From Rhizomys pruinosus (lineage: Eukaryota > Chordata > Mammalia > Rodentia > Spalacidae): a stretch of DNA of 64,000 nt. The stretch spans positions 200,596 through 264,595 of the forward strand of contig VZQC01013306.1 of NCBI GenBank assembly GCA_009823505.1. Direction: 5' to 3'. A program made the translations under genes and the position numbers. Of the stretch, positions 19,806 through 31,028 are shown in pieces. The notes beneath the pieces were generated by a model, which did no database searches, was not told the origin of the DNA, and worked only from the letters and a program-made list of their open reading frames with translations. How positions within the stretch are numbered: the first letter of the stretch is position 1; each line of letters begins with the position of its first letter.

Positions 19806-20063
19806 GTGGGCTGGAGAGATGGATCAGTGCTTAAAAACCTGACTGCTCTTACAGAGGACCCAGGTTCAATTCCCAGCACCCACATGGCAGCTAAGAACCG
19901 TCTTTAAGCCAGGCATGGTGGCACATGCCTTTAATCCTAGCCCTCAGGAGGCAGAGGCAGGCAGATCTCTGAGTTCAAGGCCAGCCTGGTCTACAGAGTG
20001 AGTTCCAGGCCAGCTGGGGCTATAGGGAAACCCTGTCTCAAAAACAAACAAACAAAAAAAAGA
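19806..20063 (+). repeat. B2 head fused to a B1
   Basis: About 100 bases of B2 (GGGCTGGAGAGATGGATCAG through AGCTAAGAACCGTCTTTA) run directly into a complete B1 (AGCCAGGCATGGTGGCACAT...) with a CAAACAAACAAA tail. The rest of the B2 is missing. Confidence 0.9.
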
Positions 20064-20154
20064 AGATGGTTTTTGTAAGTTGGCATTTTAATAGTTTTGT
20101 GTAGTCTTTTATCAGTAGTAAATTCATATTCAAAGTACATTAAATTACAATTCA

Positions 20155-20305
20155 AGCTGGGATTGTTGGTGTATGCCTTTATTCCCAGTACTCAAAAGGC
20201 AGAGCCAGGGTGATCTCTATGAGATCAACATAGCAAGTTCCAGGCTAGCTGGAGCTACAGGGAGACTCAGTCTCAAAAACAAACAAAAACAAAAACGAAA
20301 ACAAA
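20155..20305 (+). repeat. B1 SINE, diverged
   Basis: GCTGGGATTGTTGGTGTATG head, TTCCCAGTACTCAAAAGGCAG, GTTCCAGGCTAGCTGGAGCTAC (split at the expected point) and a CAAAAAC tail. Confidence 0.85.
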
Positions 20306-20934
20306 AGGTAATTCAAGCAAAAGACCACTCATTAGAAATGTTCACCTGTATAAAATGTGAAGTCAATGATCCAGAGGAGTACCTTGCTTTTTTCCATTAA
20401 AGGAATTTATTGTAGAAGTAAAATAAAAATTTTGGAGGTGGCAGGATTCAAGAATTTGTGATTTCAGGACATTCGGCAGTAATACATGTTATGAGTCAGA
20501 AACCAAGCACACTGATGCTGGGAAAATGTGAGGAAGTTTTATTACCTCTAGCCATGCTGTCTCCTACTCTCCAAGCTAGTTGAAGAGTAGAAGAAGCAGT
20601 GACCTTAGGTTTGGATGGGTGTGTATACAGTACCTTTTCCTGAGGCAATGTTTAACAAGTCCTAAGCAAGCATTTACAAAAGCAGAAGTATTCGATTAAC
20701 ATATCATAGCCTTAAGCTAGAATTTTATAAAAGGAGAAGTATGGGGTTGTTAGCAATTAACATTTCCTTATCATATCCCAGAACTGAACACCTTCGTGTT
20801 CTGCCATTGCTGGGAATCGAAGCAAAGTATGTGTTACTTAATTCAGCACAGCAAAGGTTTATATTTAGGTCAGAAACAAAATGGGTTTCTGAACAAAATG
20901 GAGTTAATTTAGCCCAACTTATGATCTGGCCAAT
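20306..20934. other. No recognised feature
   Basis: About 630 bases with no identified element. The region 20640-20930 has sense open stretches but no recognisable domain. Confidence 0.35.
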
Positions 20935-20951
20935 CTCAATATATAGCTTTA

Positions 20952-21200
20952 TTTTTTTTATTATTAATTTTTATTTATTTCTGTATGTGTATGAATGTAC
21001 TGTCTGCATGCAAGTCTGTGCACCCGTGTCGTGCAATGCAGCGGAGGTCAAAAAAGGGTGTCAGATTCCCCTGGAACTGGAGTTCTCCTCGAATTGGAGT
21101 TTCAGACGGTTCTAGGCCGCCATGTGGGTGCTGGGGATCGAACCCGGGTCCTCTGCAAGAGCGGTCGGCACTCTTAACCACTAGGCCATCTCTCCAGCCC
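20952..21200 (-). repeat. B2 SINE with 17-bp target duplication
   Basis: A minus-strand B2 of the duplication-bearing type. Target duplication CTCAATATATAGCTTTA is perfect at 20935-20951 and 21201-21217, so the insertion is recent relative to most repeats here. Confidence 0.97.
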
Positions 21201-21217
21201 CTCAATATATAGCTTTA

Positions 21218-21584
21218 AATTAAACATAATATAGTTTATATTCAAAGATTCTGAAATTAGTACCATAATATATTATGTCTAGATTTTGAGACCCTCTCTT
21301 TCTCAGTAAATAGGAAGACAAAATATTTTCAGAGAAGGAAAAATTGTGTGTTGTGATATGCCAGTCAAATGATTTCTCATTTAAGATAAAGTATCAAGTA
21401 GAATGACATTTGCAACATCATTCTCACTCCCCTTATTCAGTGGCATACACTTGATTAGTGTTTGAAAAAATAAGTAGCTCCATGTCTATTTCTGTGACTT
21501 TACCTTCAAAAGGTTTAGATGGTTCAGCCCTCCAGCTTTGCTGCTTGCAGCATGCATCTCTCTCTTGGGTTGGTAGCACTCCCT
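21218..21584. other. No recognised feature
   Basis: Mostly AT-rich. 21480-21600 continues into the unclassified repeat at 21875 once the B2 is removed. Confidence 0.35.
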
Positions 21585-21600
21585 CTATGCTGCTCTCTTT

Positions 21601-21858
21601 TTTTTTTTTTTTTAATTTTTTATTAATTTTATTTATTTCCGTATGTGTATGAATGTACTGTCTGCATGCAAGTCTGTGCACCCGTGTCGTGCAATGCCGC
21701 GGAGGTCAGAAGAGGGTCTCGGATTCCCCTGGAACTGGAGTTCTCCTGGAATTGGAGTTTCAGACGGTTCTCGGCCGCCATGTGGGTGCTGGGGATCGAA
21801 CCCGGGTCCTCTGTAAGAGCGGTCAGCGCTCTTAACCACTAGGCCATCTCTCCAGCCC
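21601..21858 (-). repeat. B2 SINE with 16-bp target duplication
   Basis: Minus-strand, duplication-bearing B2. CTATGCTGCTCTCTTT is perfect at 21585-21600 and 21859-21874. Confidence 0.97.
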
Positions 21859-21874
21859 CTATGCTGCTCTCTTT

Positions 21875-22780
21875 AGCAGATGTCTCACTGCTCTAGGGTC
21901 TCCAACTTCTTCTTGGGGTCTCCACTGGCAACCGGGCTTCATCCTCACATCTTCACACATTTTCTTTAGGCAGGCCCACTCTGATACACAGTGCTATGGG
22001 CTCTTGGAAACCATAAAGAAAGAACCAAAGACACATCCACTTTTAGCATCTTCCATGCCTTTAAAGCTGGTATCATGTGAACAACACTGTGAAGATCAGC
22101 TACTGCCCTGGAGTGAATGCTGGCCTGTTTCTTAGACATTACAAGTTTTTCCATGCTGTGTTTTTTGAGACATAGAATACCCCTCCAGAATTTTCCTTTT
22201 CAAGTTAGAGGCTTAGCTAGGCCTGGTCTTGCCCTGGAGGTACTCTTCCTGTTGTTTAAGTGCAAATCTCTAGGTCTCTCCTTACTTATGCTAATATTCT
22301 TTTCAAATGGAGCCACTCATTCATAACTTGCATTGGCTGCATCTTTAATCTTCCTGTTTTTCATGCATTTTGCATTTCTTTCTGCCCCAACTTGATGTTT
22401 TTCACTGCAGATCTGCATAATATTAACTATCAATAGCCACATCACCATTTCTACATTAGGCTGTCTTAAAATTTCTTCTGCCAAAGAAATTAGTCTATTA
22501 CTTATCAACTTAGCCTCAGGCAAGCTATTAGGCTGTGCACAGACTTCAGCCGGCTCTGCCAAAATATCTTGATTTCTGCTTAAGTTCTTATTTTCCTCTG
22601 CAACTACGTTGTTCTTAGCACTACTTTCTTCCAGTTCCTTCTAGAACAGCACATTAAACTCTGCTTAGAGGATTCACAGTTTTTCTCTACAAATTTCCAA
22701 AGTATCCCACATTCCTCCAGCCCCGCCCCCCATGGTCAGGGTCTTCCCAGCCAGCAGCCCACTATCTGGTACCAACTTTC
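21875..22780 (-). repeat. Unclassified mid-repetitive sequence
   Basis: Not AT-rich like the surroundings, and it adjoins the GTACCAACTTTCTGTTGCTG boundary of the next element, so I infer part of a larger rodent repeat. On the minus strand 22317-22640 reads open for about 100 codons (with AEPAEVCAQ, then ISLAEEILRQPNVEMVMW) before a stop at 22317. No domain was recognised. It could be internal sequence of an ERV-like element. Confidence 0.4.
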
Positions 22781-23080
22781 TGTTGCTGTGATAAAATTGA
22801 TAAAATATCATGACCAAGGAAACTTATAGAAAGAAGAGTTTTTTTGAGTTTATGGTTCCAGGTTCTAGAGGGATTAGAATCTATCATGGTAGGGAGGCAT
22901 GGTGAGGTGGCCAGGCAGGAGCAGAAAGCGAACTACCCACATGGTGAAGAAGGCATAGGAACCTGACAGCAAGTGGGAACAGGGCAAATCTTAAGAACTT
23001 TCACAGACTTTCCCTAGCACCAAGCTTCCTCCAGCAAGGCCACACCTCCTAAAACCTCCCCATATAATACATTAACATGT
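22781..23080 (+). repeat. Rodent mid-repetitive element copy
   Basis: Starts TTCTGTTGCTGTGATAAAAT and contains ATCATGGTAGGGAGGCATGG and CTTCCTCCAGCAAGGCCACAC. It shares these blocks with 43727-44090. Confidence 0.7.
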
Positions 23081-23094
23081 AAAAAACTGATGGT

Positions 23095-23320
23095 GGGGCT
23101 GGAGAGATGGCCTACCTGTTAAGAGCACAGACTGCTCTGACAGAGTACCTGGGTTCAATCCTCAGTACCCACATGGTGGCTGAGAACCATCTTTAACTCC
23201 AGTTCCAGGGGAATCTGATTCCCTCTTCTGAACTCTGTGGCATTGCATGACATGGTGCACAAACCTGCATGCAGACAGTACATTCATACACATACAAAAT
23301 ACATTTTTTAAAATTAAAAA
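23095..23320 (+). repeat. B2 SINE with 14-bp target duplication
   Basis: Full B2 without the internal duplication. AAAAAACTGATGGT is at 23081-23094 and 23321-23334. Confidence 0.95.
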
Positions 23321-23334
23321 AAAAAACTGATGGT

Positions 23335-23565
23335 GCTTGATGGAGAATTTTTTGAAAAATGGTACTCTTATCTGATTATTTTTCTTCTAAAATATTTTTA
23401 TTAATTCTTTAAAAATTTCATTCAATGTTTTATGATCAGATTCACTCCACACTCTGTCCCTTAAAGACTTCCAGATCTACCTAACCTATGCTTGCCTCCC
23501 AAATTTATATCCTTTTTATAGCTATTTTGTCTAATTTGTGCTTCCTGTATACTCCTAAGATCCCA
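23335..23565. other. No recognised feature
   Basis: AT-rich spacer. Confidence 0.3.
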
Positions 23566-24378
23566 AAAATTGCAAAAGGACACTTCTGGAAATTATCAAT
23601 ACTTTCAGCAAAGTGGCAGGTACAAAATCACAAAAATCAGTAGTCTTTCTATAGACCAATAAGAAGCAGTCAGAGAAAGAGTTCATAGAAACCCTACTAT
23701 TCACAATAGTCTCAAAAACTATCCAGGAATAAACTTAGCCAAAGACATTAAAGATCTCTACAATAAAAATTTTAAATCTTTGAAGAAAGAGATAGAGGAG
23801 GACAGTCAGAAATGGAAGGATCTCCCATGCTCATGGATTGGTAGAAATCATATTGTGAAAATGACCATCCTACTAAAAGTAATGTATAGATTCAATGCAA
23901 TGCCAATGATGAGCTGCATGACATTCTTCACAGAACTAGAAAAAAATTCTAAAATGTATATGGAATAATGGAGCAAATCGGATAGTTGAAGCAATCTTGA
24001 GCAAAAATATTAATGGTAGGAGGATTACCATATCATATATAATAGTACACCTTACAGAGCTTTAATCATAAAATGAGCATGGTCCTGGAAAAAAGCAAGC
24101 AAACAAACAACAAACAAACAAAAACAAAACAAAAAAACCAGACACATAGATCAGTAGAACATAATAGAAGACCCAAACATGTGTGCATACAATTTTAGCC
24201 ACCTGATATTTGACAAAGATGCCAAGAACATACAATGGAGGAAAGATAGCATCTTCAACAGATGATACTGGTCAAACCAGATCTCCACTAGTAGAAGAAT
24301 GATATTGGACCTTTATCTCCACATTATACAAGAGTCAACTCCAAGTGGATCTAATACCTCAATATGAAAGCTGTTAGA
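23566..24378 (+). repeat. Sense L1 ORF2 fragment
   Basis: Decayed RT palm/thumb sequence. The 62-codon frame at 23780-23968 carries LPCSWIGRNHIVKMTILLKV, the L1 ORF2 block that precedes NAIPM-type sequence. It is followed by CTTTAATCATAAAATGAGCATGGTCCTGG (split) and GATATTTGACAAAGATGCCAAG. Many stops. Confidence 0.85.
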
Positions 24379-24379
24379 A

Positions 24380-24426
<47 letters not shown>
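24379..24426. repeat. (TC)n microsatellite
   Basis: About 23 CT units ending the L1 fragment. Confidence 0.95.
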
Positions 24427-24428
<2 letters not shown>

Positions 24429-24734
24429 AAGATGGTCTCTCAACTTTATTGGGGGGGTCATAAGGATATCACACTCACTTTAATAAGTTGTGATTTTAGT
24501 AATAAGCAGGATTTCTTCAGGTGGGTATTTCAGATCCAAAATTCAAGCTAACCCAACAGACAGGAGCTCTAGGGTAGATGGATAAAAATGTCATAGACAC
24601 AGATGCTCTTACAGACAGGCTGAAATACAAGCTATGCTTGCATGCCTTCTTGCAAGCTGTTTTCCCAGAGCTTCATGGAACAGAATCTTCCTGGTTTCAA
24701 ACTTGGTCTGAGTTCCTAGTTTTCTCTTACAGAC
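24427..24734 (-). other. Possible 3' end of a processed retrocopy
   Basis: On the minus strand an open stretch (containing KLGTQTKFETRKILFHEALG) ends in TAA near 24615. About 170 bases of 3'-UTR-like sequence follow, with AATAAAG at 24444-24450 and then a GA-rich tract where a poly(A) tail would be. I do not recognise the protein. It could equally be an unnamed repeat. Confidence 0.25.
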
Positions 24735-25140
24735 TGTTCTAGTTCGTTTTTCCATTGCTGTGACAAAACACTCTGACCAATTCCAACTTGGGGAGGAAAG
24801 GGTTTATTAGGCTCACAGCTCTTGAGTCAGAGCTCTTCACTGAAGGAGCCCACCATAGGAACTCAGGGCAGGAACCTGGTGGTAGGAGATGAAGCACAGG
24901 CCATGGAGGAATGTTGCTTACTGGCTTGCGCCCCTGGCCCATTCCCAGCCTGCTTTCTTATACTGTACATAACAACCTGCCCGGGATGGCACCACTCAGA
25001 GTGGGCTGGGCCCTCCCACATAACTCAAAAATCAAGACAGCACTCCATGGATGTGGCCACAGGCCAGTCCAATGGAGCCAATTCCCCAATTGAGGCTCCC
25101 TCAACCCAGTCAAGTTGACACTAAAGGTATCCAGCATACA
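24735..25140 (+). repeat. Rodent mid-repetitive element copy (about 400 bp)
   Basis: TGTTCTAGTTCG start, then CTGTGACAAAACACTCTGACC, CTTGGGGAGGAAAGGGTTTA, GGAGCCAATTCCCCAATTGA and GTATCCAGCATACA at the end. Nearly collinear with 51261-51672. Confidence 0.8.
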
Positions 25141-26430
25141 ACACTAAAGATATCCAGCATACAGACTAACTCATAACTCATTTTGTCCCTCTCTGCTAAA
25201 AATATTTTCATCCTTCCTGTATTTCAGAGAAAAAAATGGAATCATCTTTGACTCTTTACTTCATCCCAAATCTAACTAAATTAAAACCTTGTCTATGTAT
25301 TGACCTATACCATGTATGTTTTTATCTTCTCCAATACTTCCCTGTTGATATACTATCTTCTCTCACCTGGACATTTTAATAGCTTCCATTATGTCTTAAG
25401 TCTAAAATGTCTCCCTCAGGTTTAAGTGTCAAGCACTTGGTCCCTGGCTTGTACTTTGAAAATCACAGGAAGTAGGTATTTTTGGTAGAAGTACCTGAGC
25501 GATGACTTTGGAAAGTTTTATAAACACTTGGCTCTGGCTTGCATTCTTTGCTTCATGGTCTGCTAAGGTATGAATAGGCTCATATCACAGGCCTCTACTT
25601 ACTGGAACAAAGCCAGTACCACCTCCTGGCTCCCTGCCATGTTGGAATTAAGTATCCCTAAATCTGGGCCATAGTATCCCTTTCCTCCCCTAAGTTATTT
25701 CAATGTGATACAAAAGAATTAACTTCTTGATTCTCTTTATACTTAAAGTATATTTAAGTATATTAAAGTATATTTCAATATACTTTGAATTATGCAGTCA
25801 ATAATCCATTTCAATGGGATGTTTCTTCTAAGCTCATATGTCTTCAGTAAACATACTGTCAAATTTTCTTTACAATGGTCTCCTAAATTTGCTTCAACCC
25901 TTGCAAATCTAGCCTAAAGAAGCTTCCACCTCAGTGTCCTCTTTCTGCTCCAGGACTGTTCTAGGCCACATACTTTCAACCTCAGGAAGTTTGCCTATAG
26001 CATGTTTCTCTAATATCTCTTTTTAGCTTCATATTGCTCAAAATTTTATTAATTGCGATTATCTTATTTCCTCCATTTGAAAATTTAGTTCTCTAAACTT
26101 GCTTTGACTTAATTTTTCTGTATAACATATGTTATTTTCTAAATTATGAGTAATATGTGTATATTCATATCAATGCTTATTCCCTGGAGTAGTAAGGATT
26201 TCTCCTAAATTCCCTGTTGTAAATAGTAGGAGTCCATTAATGACTGCTGAATACATGCCTCTAAACAGGAACAAATGAATCAATGAATGAGTAAAGCTAC
26301 TCTAGCCAGGAAAAGTGATACAACAGATATTTGAGAGACTGGGGCAGGAGAAACAAGAGCAAACATAAATTATGTAATTATTTACTTTAAAAAATATTGA
26401 ATTTTCTTATGTGTTTCATGTATAATTTTT
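25141..26430. other. No gene recognised; possible old repeat
   Basis: About 1.3 kb. The block at 25540-25720 (TTCTTTGCTTCATGGTCTGC...CCTAAATCTGGGCC...CTAAGTTATTTCAATG) has the feel of an old LTR or mid-repetitive element tail but I cannot assign it. Confidence 0.3.
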
Positions 26431-27800
26431 CACTCTGTCTTAATCCCCTTTATACCAGCTTCTCCATTGGCACCTTCCTGAAGCACCCCTCCCCCGGAGT
26501 TCACACATTCTGTCATTTGTGCTAGAGACCATTGCATCAAACTAGTCTTCCTGCCCACTCTTCAGTGCCAGCTCATCTGCTGAACTCTAGTCAGCCTATC
26601 CGAAGTCCCTTTCCTAAAGAAGGCTAGGTCATCCTCACCTAACCGCAATTAGCTGCCAGTATTTCTTCAGCTAAGATTGGATCCTGCTAGCCATTTCTGC
26701 AATTCTGTGTTGGGTTTTTGTCTGGCTGAGCTTGCATGGGTCTTGTACATGCTAATATCAATGCTGTAGGTTCCTATGAATAGGTTCCCAGGAGTTTGTA
26801 GGATTCTTTGCCATTTGGTCTTGCATCACCTCCCTGGCTCTTAACAATCTTTCTGTCCCTTCTTCCACAATGTTCCCTGAGCCCTGGATGGGTGGACCTG
26901 ATTATAGGAACCACATTCTATAGACTCCTAATCTCCATGGCTTGGCCATTTATGCCTTTATGAACTCCTGCCCTTCTGATGCATCGGGGGAGTTTCTGTA
27001 ACAAGAATTAAGAGGTAATTAATGCCTTCTTGTGTGGATTCATGTAGAGATATTGCATGAATGTTCCCCTTTCCCCACAACCTCTCCAGCATTTATATTT
27101 GTTTTCTTGATCTTAGTCAGTCTTATGGGGGTAAGATGAAATCTTAAAGTAGTTTTAATTTGCATTTCCTTAATTACTAATGATGATGAGCACATTTTGT
27201 TTCTTCTTTTGAGAACACTGTGTTCAGATGTTTAGCCCATCTTTTAATTGGGTCACGTGTTTTCTTGATCCTTTGTGTTTTGAGTGATTTATATAGTCTA
27301 GATGTTAAACCTCTGTCATGTGTCACTGGTAAAGATTTTCCTCCACTCTGTGTTTTTTTTTTTTTCCCCTTCACTTCTTTGATTGTTTCTTTCGCTGTAC
27401 AGAAGCTTTTTAGTTTAAGATATCTCACCAATGACTGTTGACTTTATTTCCTATACAACTCCTGTCTGATTTAGAAAGTCTTTTCCTTCTTGCAGGTTAC
27501 TGCCAATTTTTTTCTAACATTTTCAGAGTTGCATGTTTCACATTGAGGTCTTTGATCCATTTAGAGTTGACTTTTGTGAAAGGTGAAAGGTGGTGGCTTA
27601 ATTTCATTCTTCTACAAGTGGTGATCCCATTTTGCCTGCAGCATTTGCTGAAGATACTTTTTCCTCCATTGAGTGTTCTTGGCCTGTTTGTCAAATATCA
27701 TGTGGCTGAAATTGCATATACTCAAGTTTGGGTCTTCAATTGTGTTCCAATGATCTACACGTCTATTTTTGTGTCAGTACAATGCTGGCAAACACAATTT
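26430..27800 (-). repeat. Antisense L1: 3' UTR plus ORF2 C-terminus
   Basis: 26430-27000 is L1 3' UTR antisense (CCTCCCTGGCTCTTAACAATC, TGTTCCCTGAGCCCTGG). From 27050 the ORF2 end follows (AATGTTCCCCTTTCCCCACA to TTCAATTGTGTTCCAATG), collinear with 33130-33870 in the younger L1. It is diverged and frameshifted. The 5' end is truncated near 27800. Confidence 0.85.
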
Positions 27801-27802
27801 AA

Positions 27803-27985
27803 AAAGGCAACCTTGGGGTGAAGTGATGCCTCAGGGTCAAGAGCACTGACTACTGTTGCAGAGGACCAGGGCTCCATTCTTAGCACTCACATGGCAGCTA
27901 ACAACTGTGCATAACTCCAGTTCTAGGAGAATTTAATGTTCTTTTCTGACCTCCATGGCCATTGCTTGACATGGGTGCATTTATG
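27803..27985 (+). repeat. Degraded B2 SINE
   Basis: GGGGTGAAGTGATGCCTCAG head, TTGCAGAGGACCAGGGCTCC B-box region, AACTCCAGTTCTAGGAGAAT and TTTTCTGACCTCCATGGCC. Confidence 0.8.
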
Positions 27986-28091
27986 TGGGAGTTTACTACT
28001 GTCTGATGTTTAATTATGCATGGCTGCAATCCACAAGATATTCTTCCCTTCTAGAACCAGGCTGGCTGTTCTACAGGACTGTGGGCTTCAA

Positions 28092-28466
28092 GGCTGTCAC
28101 CTGCATATATATATATATACATGTGTGTGTGTGTGTATTCTATGAGTGTATTAATATATAGGTATACATATATATTAATATATAGTATAATATATATATA
28201 TATAATATATAGTATTATATATATAGTATTATATATAATATATTATATAATATATATATAATATATAGTATAATATATATATAATATAATATATAGGTAT
28301 ACATATACATATTAATATATAGGTATACATATATATATATAATATATATATATAATATAATATATAGGTATACATATACATATTAATATATAGGTATACA
28401 TATATATATATATATACATGTGTGTGTGTGTGTGTATTCTATGAGTGTATTAATATACAGGTATAC

Positions 28467-28530
<64 letters not shown>

Positions 28531-28540
28531 ATATGGCACC
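28092..28540. repeat. AT/TG-rich repeat with duplicated module
   Basis: TA dinucleotides mixed with (TG)n and an AGGTATACATATA motif. A module of about 65 bases, ACATGTGTGTG...ATTCTATGAGTGTATTAATAT, appears at about 28116-28170 and again at about 28416-28466. Confidence 0.9.
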
Positions 28541-28640
28541 CCTCCTTGCATCTGAGCTGTGGTCCCTTCCCCTTAGCTAGAGTTGTGGTCCCTTCCTCAA
28601 GCTGGATCTGTGGTCCCTTCACATGATCCTGAAATTTTGG
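28541..28640. repeat. Short minisatellite, 29-31-bp unit
   Basis: Three copies of (G/C)TGTGGTCCCTTCC spaced about 30 bases apart, near 28557, 28584 and 28609. Confidence 0.7.
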
Positions 28641-29405
28641 ATCCCTACCATGGTGACTACATTTCCCACACCACTTTCTCTTGCAGTTCCCGGTCGATCG
28701 TGCATGGCAGTGGCTTTGCTTCTTATGCTGGGGACAGGAAAGGCGTCTATTATTTGTAGATTCTGGTCTCTGGAGGACCGATTCTCTGGAATGGATTCCT
28801 CCACTTCCCCTGTGGCCCAGCTGTGGTCCTCACTCCACATGTGGTCCTGGGTATCCAGACTTTGATGTTGGACTAGCTCATTCCCAGGCACCAAGATGTT
28901 TTCCAATATTTTTCAGTTACTCTTCTACAGCCCCAATAAGCTTTCAACTATGCCCTAATTTAACATCTAGAGATAAAAATGACAGTCCGGAAAGTTAAAA
29001 AAACAATAAATAGAAAGTACTATAATAGACAAACTGATAACTGATATAATCCTCAAACTAAAATCATAAAATAATGTTTTCAAATATAAATAGAAAATTC
29101 TGTAGTTGTACTGCAATTTTTGAATATTGTTTACGGACAAAATTGCTACCAAACCTCACCAATAATGTGAAATTTGTCACGGTTAATAAGAAGGCTATAG
29201 AGCATTTGCCTGGGTTGTTCAAAACCTTAGATTAAACACCCATTTAACAAAAAAAGATACATGTAAATACATAAAATAATAAAAAAAATAATAGGTAAAG
29301 GTACCCTGAAAAAGAAACACAATGTATCTAGAATAAATGTTCATTATTTCCAGGGAAATCTAAGAAAGAAAAATCCTGGTTTGTAGAAATATGATCCATT
29401 TAAGA
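28641..29405. other. No gene recognised
   Basis: 28640-28900 is GC-richer than average and reads open for 80-105 codons in two forward frames and one reverse frame, without a recognisable domain. It might be L1 5'-UTR-like or other repeat DNA. The remainder is AT-rich. Confidence 0.3.
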
Positions 29406-29410
29406 AGTGT

Positions 29411-29613
29411 GTGGGCTGGTGGTTAAGAGTGCCCACTGCTCTTGCACAGGACTTGGGTTCGATCCCCGGCACCCACATGGTGGCTGAGAACCATCTTTAA
29501 CTCCAGTTCCAGGGGAATCCAACACCCTTTTCTGACCTGCGCATCATTGCATGACACGAGTGCACAAACCTACATGCAGACAGTACATTCATACACATAC
29601 AAAATAAATTAAA
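29411..29613 (+). repeat. B2 SINE lacking part of its head
   Basis: GTGGGCTGGTGGTTAAGAGT: the GAGAGATGGCCTAGC segment is deleted. The rest is a normal B2 without internal duplication. Target duplication AAGAAGTGT flanks it. Confidence 0.92.
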
Positions 29614-29619
29614 AAAAAG

Positions 29620-30305
29620 AAGTGTAAAATCTGCTCCATGCACCAGCACACTCATTTTAGTTTTCAGTAATGCTTTTGCAAAAGGTAATAATTGAAAAAT
29701 AGCATTCTCTCAAGAAGATCCCAAAGATAATATTAAAATGTTTTAAACATAATTTAGAGATCATAATTATAATTGAGTAGTAAATTGAGATTTAGAAATG
29801 AAATTAGTAGTAATAGTGAAAAAATATCAACATGGGTTTAATGTTTGAAACACTGTTTTCAGGATTCTATACAATTACTATTTAAAATTATATGATCTGT
29901 GACAGTAGGAAACTTCCTTTACTGGAGAAATTTCAAACAGGCCAAATGGATGACTTTCTAGATAGTTAAATAAAGGCATGTGCACTAAAGTGCAGGTATG
30001 GCCTCTCAATTCCATTTAAATTCTAACATTCTATAACTTTTTCTATTAATAGACTATATATCCTTGCACAAGGTTATATTAGTATCTAAATGGTAGGTAA
30101 ATAATTAGGTTATATATATACACATAATAATATCTGTAATATATGTATATGATTTATTGTAATAATATATACATGCATATGCCAATTTCTTGCCTTTACA
30201 GATGTTAATTCTATCCTAGAGAGGACTGCATTACAGGCAAAATGTATCTCCTAGTATTGTCCTATACTTTGGGTTTGTATTCAGTCACTATAACCTGTTC
30301 TGTTC
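29620..30305. other. No recognised feature
   Basis: AT-rich spacer, including short TA runs near 30110-30175. Confidence 0.35.
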
Positions 30306-30528
30306 CTCTATTTACTTATTTTTATTTTAGGTGTATGAATATTTTGCTTACCTGTATGTAAGTGTAGCACATGTGTGCAACATCTACAGAAACCACAAGA
30401 GGACAATGAATCTCCTGGCAGTGGAGTTATGGATGATTGTTAGCCACCATGTAGATGCTGGGAAACAAACCCTGGTCCTCTGAAGGAGTAGCCAATGCTT
30501 TTAACCACTGAGCACCTCCTGCGCCCAT
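30306..30528 (-). repeat. Old B3/B2-type SINE
   Basis: Minus-strand tRNA-derived SINE: AACAAACCCTGGTCCTCTGA, then TTTTAACCACTGAGCACCTC near the head end. Strongly diverged. Confidence 0.75.
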
Positions 30529-30870
30529 GACCTGTCCTATTATTCTCTTCACTACAAAAACATAAAGTTTCCTGCACAGAATCCTGTGAATGAAAATATC
30601 AATGTTGGGCCTTTGAAATTAAGTACTATCCATTCTGATTTGCTTTTCTGCCAACTATTAGTAAGTTAAAAATTTTCTCCATAATAAATTCATTTTCCAT
30701 AGAATTCATAATTATAATTACAGTTCTATTTTACAGGACATACTTCCACTTTATAAGTTAATTATTTAGTGTGGTCACATTCAAGCAAATCATGGGGGAG
30801 AAGCATCATTTAGTTTTACAAATACGAAGTGTACTTACTGAAACAAGAGACTGTAATACAAGTAAAAGTA
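30529..30870. other. No recognised feature
   Basis: AT-rich spacer. Confidence 0.3.
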
Positions 30871-30873
30871 AAG

Positions 30874-31028
30874 GATCTGGGCATGGTGGGCATGCCTTTA
30901 ATCCCAGCACTCAGGAGGCATAAACAGGTGGATCTCTGTGAGATGGAGATCATCCAGGACTATGTAGTGTGTTCCAGGCTACCAGGTATACAGGGAGAAC
31001 TTGTCTCAATCAATCATTCAAAACAAAA
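30874..31028 (+). repeat. B1 SINE, diverged
   Basis: CTGGGCATGGTGGGCATGCC head, TTTAATCCCAGCACTCAGG, GTGTGTTCCAGGCTACCAGG and a CAATCAATCATT tail. Confidence 0.85.
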
